6,539 bases of DNA from Pseudomonadota bacterium (GTDB lineage: Bacteria; Pseudomonadota; Gammaproteobacteria; Xanthomonadales; Xanthomonadaceae). The DNA is taken from the NCBI GenBank assembly GCA_023430045.1, contig JAEZCF010000088.1, positions 1-6,539 of the forward strand, given 5' to 3'. Under the pieces are notes generated by a model. That model was not told the DNA's origin and ran no database searches. It was given only the letters and a program-made list of their open reading frames with translations. Within the stretch, counting starts at the first letter, position 1. Every line of letters starts with the position of its first letter. A program made the translations under genes and the position numbers. This document shows, in pieces, positions 6,491-6,539 of the stretch.

Positions 6491-6527
6491 GCTCTCGACG
6501 CCTAATCTGCCAGATCGGCAAGAGATA

Positions 6528-6539
6528 AGAGCCGACCCA
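6528..6539 (+). repeat. Right remnant of the interrupted SMAG repeat, cut by the window edge
   Basis: AGAGCCGACCCA equals bases 3-14 of the intact SMAG at 2986. The AG is the core dinucleotide shared with the left junction. The palindrome's second arm (expected GGTCGGCT after a T) should lie just beyond the window. Confidence 0.8.

Larger units (their letters stand above)
6344..6499 (-). ncRNA. Predicted bridge RNA of the IS110 element
   Basis: The transcript is predicted to bind the transposase and specify both the target and the element's own ends. On the minus strand, GTCGAGAGC (6499-6491) pairs perfectly with GCTCTCGAC (6352-6344), closing the whole domain. Inside are two stem-loops in series: a target-binding loop (6490-6425) and a donor-binding loop (6409-6364, probably extended by CTCCC 6420-6416 with the G-run near 6353-6359). 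Each internal loop carries guide segments on both sides that match the target or donor as known for the IS621 bridge RNA. The span given is the closed structure; the true 5' and 3' ends may lie somewhat outside. Expression is inferred, not shown. Confidence 0.8.
5391..6527 (-). mobile_element. Intact IS110-family insertion sequence (IS110/IS621 group) inserted in a SMAG repeat
   Basis: The element is about 1137 bp, counting one copy of the core, and reads on the minus strand. It has a long non-coding left end (6319-6527), one full-length transposase gene, and a right end of only 11 bp (5393-5403). There are no terminal inverted repeats and no target duplication beyond the AG dinucleotide, as is usual for IS110 elements. 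Boundaries come from comparing the flanks with the intact SMAG: the left flank matches GTAG and then diverges, and the right flank matches AGAGCCGACCCA and diverges before it, so the two matches overlap by exactly AG (CT on the element's strand). Placing the guide RNA upstream of the transposase assigns it to the IS110 rather than the IS1111 group. Confidence 0.9.

Noticed and set aside
6505..6515. ATCTG-C-CAGAT palindrome near the element's left end as a terminal inverted repeat
   Set aside because: It has no partner at the right end, and IS110-group elements lack terminal inverted repeats. It could be a minor structural element upstream of the guide RNA.

Overview
The window looks like chromosomal DNA from a high-GC gammaproteobacterium of the Xanthomonadaceae, most likely Stenotrophomonas (S. 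maltophilia group). The reasons are the GTAG-headed palindromic REP repeat (SMAG type) between genes, the plant-type glutamate-cysteine ligase, and the GC-rich codon use. No rRNA, tRNA or CRISPR array was seen.

Layout, left to right. A minus-strand gene encodes a secreted protein built from about seven 18-19-residue V-S-G-D/N repeats. Next, a LysR-type regulator on the minus strand is divergent from a zinc-dependent alcohol/aldehyde dehydrogenase of the YahK/CAD type, and the two share a 103-bp promoter region with a small palindrome. The dehydrogenase converges on a plant-type glutamate-cysteine ligase (gshA-like, minus). The 194 bp between them hold a complete SMAG repeat, a second perfect 10-bp hairpin and a 23-bp tandem duplication. 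The ligase is divergent from a VIT1/CCC1-family Fe/Mn transporter whose predicted -10 box lies six bases from its ATG.

The right-hand 1.15 kb is an intact IS110-family insertion sequence on the minus strand. It has a 304-codon DEDD transposase, a long non-coding left end (about 210 bp, upstream of the transposase) and a very short right end (11 bp). It sits inside a second SMAG repeat. Rejoining the flanks restores 14 of 14 bases of the intact SMAG copy at 2986, with a 2-bp AG (CT on the element's strand) overlap at the two junctions, as expected for dinucleotide-core insertion by this family.

The main discovery is that the non-coding left end reads as a complete bridge RNA. It has a 9-bp closing stem and a target-binding loop with a 9-base identity to the SMAG target on its 5' side and the complement of the right target (GUAG) on its 3' side. 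A second, donor-binding loop matches the element's own right end (ACAGTTG) and is complementary to its left end (GATAAG). All four guides are in the expected order and orientation. The intact SMAG at 2986 also fits the guide, one base better than the occupied site. The RNA-guided reading rests on sequence matches and known IS110/IS621 biology; expression and activity are inference.
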